Origin: Cycas panzhihuaensis
Taxonomy: Eukaryota; Cycadophyta
NCBI GenBank assembly: GCA_023213395.1
Contig: CM041465.1
Location: 124,751,741-124,815,740 of the forward strand
DNA length: 64,000 nt
Direction: 5' to 3'
Notes under the pieces: generated by a model
Databases searched by the model: none
What the model was told of the DNA's origin: nothing
The model's input: the letters and a program-made list of their open reading frames with translations, nothing else
Part shown: positions 59,243-64,000 of the stretch, one piece after another
Position numbering within the stretch: the stretch's first letter is position 1
Layout: the number at the start of each line of letters is the position of its first letter
Translations under genes and position numbers: made by a program

Positions 59243-61590
59243 TGTTTCACCAAAATCTGGTCTTTGGTTTGTATTTGTGACTTTTGATATGTCTCTTGAA
59301 TGGTTTCATGAAAAGTAAATGATGGACTTATTTAATGATGAGTTAGGCCATGTTTTAATGAAGAAATTTATGGATTTTTGCTTAATGACTTATGACGAAT
59401 GATGATATGACATGTATTTTATTATCACTTGCTGATGATTGAGACTATGGCATTAAAAATTTTCTTTCACAACTAATTTAATCTAATGTTTCCTTTAAAA
59501 CTTATCATTTTTATGTTTTATTCTTGATTTCACCCAAATTTTATTATTTTTAATTATTTTTAGGTTTGCACTCCTCATTTTTATCTTCTTTTGGGCTTCT
59601 CTACTTATTTATAAAGTTATTTATACTTTAATTTATATTTAAAATTTAATTTTTGATTTTTGATGAGTTAATTTTTACTTTTTCATTTATCACATATTTA
59701 GTGTTACCAAAAATATGACCAATCACATTTTTAGAGTAAAGTCACATTTTTATAGGTTCAAAAATGTGACTGGTCATATTTTTTATTGTTATACATGTAA
59801 AACTCAACTAGTGCACTGGATTTTAACATGCTGGCACCCAAATTTGATGGAATTTTATCCTTTCAATGCCTAGGAGTGACGAGTAAGGTTTTGTCATTCA
59901 TAAATAAGAGTAAGATTGTGAATTATTTAAGTTTTATGTGGATTTTTAGTGATTTTTAGAGATTTTTTTAGGATTGCTACTGCTGTGACTTCAAGATTAA
60001 TTTTGAAGATGCTTATAGGTGAAATTAAGAGAGAAATTTATTGCTATGACTTACTGCCTCACTAATGTTTGAATATTAATGGTTTGATCTTCAAATTTCA
60101 TGGTTTTCCTCAAAGTTCTTAGCTTTAAAATTCTTCTAAATTGGTAAGGTCTTTCCTATGTAGTTTTTGCTTATTTCACTATGTTTCTTGCACAGAACTT
60201 GCTCTTTATTTTGCTTGATTATTGTGGTAATTTTATAGACATTATTAGCTTAAAATACTTATTGAAAAGCCAACTGTTTGTGGGGTCCATAAGGGATAGA
60301 CTAAGGCAGGGGCATGGTCATCTCTCCACCATTCACATAGCTACCCCTTCTCATTCTTACACAACATTCTATATTTGAAGTAGTTTTCCATCTCTTTTAG
60401 CTTTGTTTAGCTATGATTTAGCCCCTTTTTCTTATTATTTTTCTTCCTTTACTTGTTTTAAAGGAAAGCATTGGGAAAGATTGATCAACTGCAAGAAAAT
60501 AACCATTATGAAGTAGATTTATGTATTAGGAAAAAAGTCTTAATTCCATAGTTTTATTGTTTGTTTGATTTCACTTTTGAGATTGTTTTCTTTTCTTTAA
60601 AAAGAAAATTTAAAGTGTTGAATTGTAAGTGCATGCTTGATTTTTCAGATTATTAAAGATTCAAGGATCTTTTTAGAGTCTTTCTTACTTCAATTGAGAT
60701 AGAATCTTTAAAGTTGTGCAACTAAGATCTTATATGAGGATTGTTATTGAGTTTTGTTGTTTGCATACAAATTTAAATGTCTGAAAAGTCATTTTAAATA
60801 CTAGTATCATGTTTTTGAAGTCTCTCTTTTTCATCATAGATCATTTATTCAAAGAAAACATTGCATCTGTATGAAATAAAATCTTTTAACTAACATTACA
60901 TCTTACCAATTTCTTTGAAGGTTTATATAAATCAACAACATGGTATGTTGCATTTCTTATTAGTATATTTCCTTTCATTATGAAGTATGCATATTACATT
61001 TAAAAGGATAATTTCATATTTGCATTAATATGCTTCATCTCTAAAGTAAAAAAAAGAATGCATTACATGCATTTAGTTCTAGTTTTCTCTTGCTTGTTGG
61101 TTAAAGGCAGAATAGGCCTTTTAATTTCATAGATTGCCTTGGTTTATTTTATTTCATTTTGTTAAACACAACATTAAAAAAAAAAATTGAAGCAAAATAA
61201 AACAAAAAAAAGGAAAAAGAAAGACAATTCTTCTATTTGCTTAACCCTTTCCTATATCTAAGTAAAAATTGAAAAGTTAAAAAGATCAAAGGATAGGAGT
61301 CCCTATGAAGGATATTGAAAATATTGTTAGAGTAGTTCTAAATCTAGAACTTCTTCACCTAGTTGTGTAGGTTAGTGGATTTTACTACTCCCCTTTATAT
61401 CCAAGCCTTTCATCACATTCTTCATCCATATCTCATTTGATAGTATAACTAGGTAAAGACTCCTTCCTAGGAGTTGTGCAAAGGTGGTTACTTAAGTCTT
61501 CTCAAACCTCATATCTCTCAGTTCTCATTGACACAAAGGAAACACCCCATTGATTTAGAGATATCTAGTTTAGGTCCACCTAAAATGACA
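59243..61590 (+). repeat. Tat-1 3' LTR
   Basis: 2348 bases co-linear with 46704-49045, TGTTTCACCAAAA to AATGACA. An A-rich insertion near 61173-61215 marks the place of the (AAAG)n run in the other copy. Confidence 0.92.
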
Positions 61591-63828
61591 CCAAGATTAT
61601 GTTTACATTATATATGAAGGCAATGGGGTAGCCCCTCATTGCCTTCTTCCTTTCTGTTGCTCCCTGGTTGTTTGTGTTAGGGATTCTAGTCCCATCATAT
61701 CCTCTTGGGTTATGTTACCCTCTTAGGTGTCACCATGGGTAACCCCCATCTCATGCTTTCCAGGCACCTTATGTGCATTCTTATTTAGGGCTTTATACCT
61801 TGAGGATAGATCGAGATATGCCTCCCCTTCCTCACCCTAGCATATGTTTTCCCATCCACATGATTTATCATGACATTCACTAATTACCTTAGTTATTAAC
61901 ATGTGGATTTAGATATGTTTCACTAGCAATTTATGTTGGTAGCATTCACCATCATCCAACACTCTTGAGTAATGAGGTTCTACTACCAAGGAGGGAGTGT
62001 TTCCTAACCACCGGGAATGGATAGGGATGGCGCCATATAGGTAAGATCAAGTATATGCTCTTCCTCTTTCTCTTTGTTTCATTCCATTAATAATTAGATT
62101 ACAAGATGATTATATAGTTGCTTAACTACTTGGATTGCCTACCTGATCCCTACCAATAATGACTAGGACTCCAATCCAATGGAATTATTGAGCTCCTATG
62201 GTAAGCCCTAATTGGTAATAGGTCCCTCACATGCCTCAGTAACTTAGTTTGGGTGGATTTTGACTTACTTTTTTACTCTTTTATAGCATCTTTTCCCCTC
62301 TTATTATGCCTCATTCATCCCCTTGGTCTGCCAAGGATAGTTTGTTGGAGTTTCTAGAGAAAATATGCTCCTTGTTACCCATTCCATATGAGGTTAGCCT
62401 ATAAATTTCATTGATGTTGGCTGTTTAGACTTCATTTATATCCCAACATCCTTGATCGTCATTATTTCATTGAGTTCTAGCTCATTTTAGTATACCTCTC
62501 ATATGTTTCTATTGATTCTTGATTTGAAGAGTGTTATAGATCAAGCTTGCATGCCCTTAGGGAGGAATTCCAAGCCTCCATTAAGAAGTTCCCCCCCCTT
62601 TTTTTAATATTTGTTAGTTTCTTTTATTGTTTTTATCAGTTTCTTTAGTTCTATCATTGCTTTACCCTATTTTTTATCTACACCACTCTAATTATTGCAC
62701 CCTGCTAATATATTAGTAGTACCACTAATATAATAGCAATGCTACGAATTAATTTGTGGTGTGACTGTTATAAGTTTGAATATAACTAGTAATGGCTAAA
62801 AATACATTTAATGCAAGCCCGTCACAGGATTTGGCCTCAAGACCAGCCTAGATCAGGCCCTAATGGTCCTGAGACTTCACCCGAGCCATAAAAACCTCAA
62901 TTCAAACTCATTTGTATCTTCTTCCATTCAATGTTTCTACTCAACTTTTCACTATTTACTCAAGAACTCTCATTCTCTTGACACCTACTTATAGTCTACA
63001 CATAGAATAACACTTTGGCAAGAGAGAGGAGGTAGAGCCTAGCTTAAAAATAATATAAGGATCAACATCAAGCTATTAAGTCACAAAGAAGGGCTAGTTT
63101 TTCTTCTTAAAACATAAATTTCTTCACTAAAACTCTTGGTTTCTAGATTCAAAACACTCTTCTACACTAATCTCTCCCCACTCCAAAAGGTAAGCTATCT
63201 CACTATTATTTTTTACTGCTAAAACACCTAAGTTTTAGTTCTTTTTCTTAAAATAGTCACTGTATATGGTGTTAATTTCCTAATTTAGGATAGATCTCAT
63301 ATATATTATTTATCTTTTCATTTTTTCCTTGGGAATCTCAGAGGCAACAACTCCCCTCCCTTACAACATCCCTTGTTTCACTTCCAATCCATTAGCTAAT
63401 AGAGGATAGGGAGTGTAATCAGCCAAGGGAAATTATAGGAAGGTCAATTGGCTCGAGTTGTGACTCTAAAAGAGCTCCTTCCACTTGGGCAACCCTCCTT
63501 CCTAAGCTTCATGGCATCCTACCATACCTCTACTTTGCTAGTACAACATTCACAATTGTGAAAGTTGTGAAACATCTCTTTGCAACCTCGTCCTCCAAAA
63601 TACCAACCCAACCAACAACTTAGAGTAAGATACCCATAGCTACTTAGGAACACCACCATGTAGAGGAGCTTTCCATCTCAAGGCAACCCCTCTCTTCTCC
63701 TTCTCTTCTCCCTTTCTCTCTTTAATATTGCATGGAAACATGTTTTAGGTAGAAAGTAGAATTTAGATTTCATTTTATTGTTATAAATTAAAAACTAACA
63801 TTTTAGCATTTCATTGTTTAAGAATAAC
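61591..63828. other. Unassigned stretch after Tat-1
   Basis: Higher GC in parts (61620-62060 and 62810-62890). A frame at about 62307-62400 opens MPHSSPWSAKDSLLEFLEK but soon stops and matches no family I know. A short inverted repeat ATATTAGT...ACTAATAT is at about 62710-62731. No gene, RNA or known repeat assigned. Confidence 0.4.
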
Positions 63829-63855
63829 ACACACACACATACACATATATATATG
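63829..63855. repeat. (AC)n-(AT)n microsatellite
   Basis: ACACACACACATACACATATATATAT-like run. The last 145 bases beyond it show no feature. Confidence 0.9.
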
Positions 63856-64000
63856 CTTATCATTGCTTGTAGAAGAGTCATTTCCTTTGTTATATAGGTA
63901 AAGGGGCTAATCTTTGCAAGCAAAGTAGCATACAACAAGGAGGTAACACAATCCTTGTTTTGAGTATATTTTATATTCTATTTCCTTTGCTTTCTTTCAT

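Larger units (their letters stand above)
46704..61590 (+). mobile_element. Tat-1: large Tat-like Ty3-gypsy element, RT and integrase absent
   Basis: Two LTRs of 2342 and 2348 bases enclose a 10.2-kb internal region. Order: primer-site-like sequence, gag with knuckle, protease, a pre-RT segment, inserted small elements, RNase H, motif arrays, antisense PMD-like ORF, tandem arrays, polypurine tract. Second RNase H, 3' tandem repeats and antisense extra ORF are features known of the Tat lineage. No RT or integrase motif was found. No target duplication is visible: ATATT stands before it and CCAAG after it. LTR copies differ at about one base in ten over the first 300. Confidence 0.85.

Noticed and set aside
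46681-61617. Similar sequence just outside the two Tat-1 LTRs taken as a long target duplication
   Set aside because: Ty3-gypsy duplications are about 5 bp and the immediate 5-mers differ (ATATT versus CCAAG). The likeness is AT-rich and imperfect; it is mentioned only as a hint.
62307-62580. Gene starting MPHSSPWSAKDSLLEFLEK
   Set aside because: It stops after about 30 codons and resembles no family; kept only as a note in the unassigned stretch.

Overview
The window looks like repeat-rich intergenic nuclear DNA from a seed plant with a large genome. It is AT-rich, shows very few CG dinucleotides by eye, and is filled with plant-type LTR retrotransposons (Tork-like Ty1-copia, chromovirus and Tat-like Ty3-gypsy), a LINE 3' end and a tiny TRIM element. 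I found no intact protein-coding gene, no rRNA or tRNA gene and no CRISPR array. The species cannot be fixed from the sequence.

Layout. 1-600: nothing recognised. 606-1526: decayed tandem-BRCT gene fragment. 1702-12304: a Ty1-copia element (copia-1, minus strand), split at 5137-10369 by a plus-strand, gag-only element (TR-GAG type). 12305-15055: little recognised, except a Tat-related block (about 13.35-13.92 kb) and a perfect 252-bp palindrome with an (AT)n centre (13991-14242). About 15.1-18.8 kb, resuming at 33430: 3' part of an old Tat-like element (Tat-2). It is split by a second copia element (copia-2, minus strand, 18822-33429), which is itself split by a chromovirus Ty3-gypsy element (25313-31774). 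34359-34716: 5'-truncated LINE with poly(A) and a 10-bp target duplication. 36381-36571: long (CT)n/(AT)n/(AGAT)n tract. About 37.75-38.1 kb: minus-strand gypsy gag remnant. About 41.24-41.85 kb: copia RNase H remnant. 44284-45641: 1.36-kb compound microsatellite. 46097-46490: another Tat-type RNase H. 46704-61590: large Tat-like element (Tat-1) with 2.3-kb LTRs. Tat-1 carries gag and protease, a second RNase H, tandem repeats and an antisense plant-mobile-domain-like ORF, but no visible reverse transcriptase or integrase. A lone LTR of the TR-GAG family and a 326-bp TRIM sit inside it. 61591-64000: unassigned.

The history is one of nested insertions. Target-site duplications support four of them: GTATG exact for the gypsy element, a 10-bp exact copy for the LINE, and two 5-bp pairs differing only by C/T or G/A changes for the gag-only element and copia-2. 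Every coding region is broken, and many stop codons sit where these families have Gln or Trp, as expected from long cytosine deamination in methylated DNA. No new working system was seen. The most unusual items are the exact palindrome, the antisense PMD-like ORF present in two Tat copies, the AATGAGTATAAACTA-type motif shared by several tandem arrays, the TRIM with a B-box-like site, and the tandemly doubled primer-binding site.
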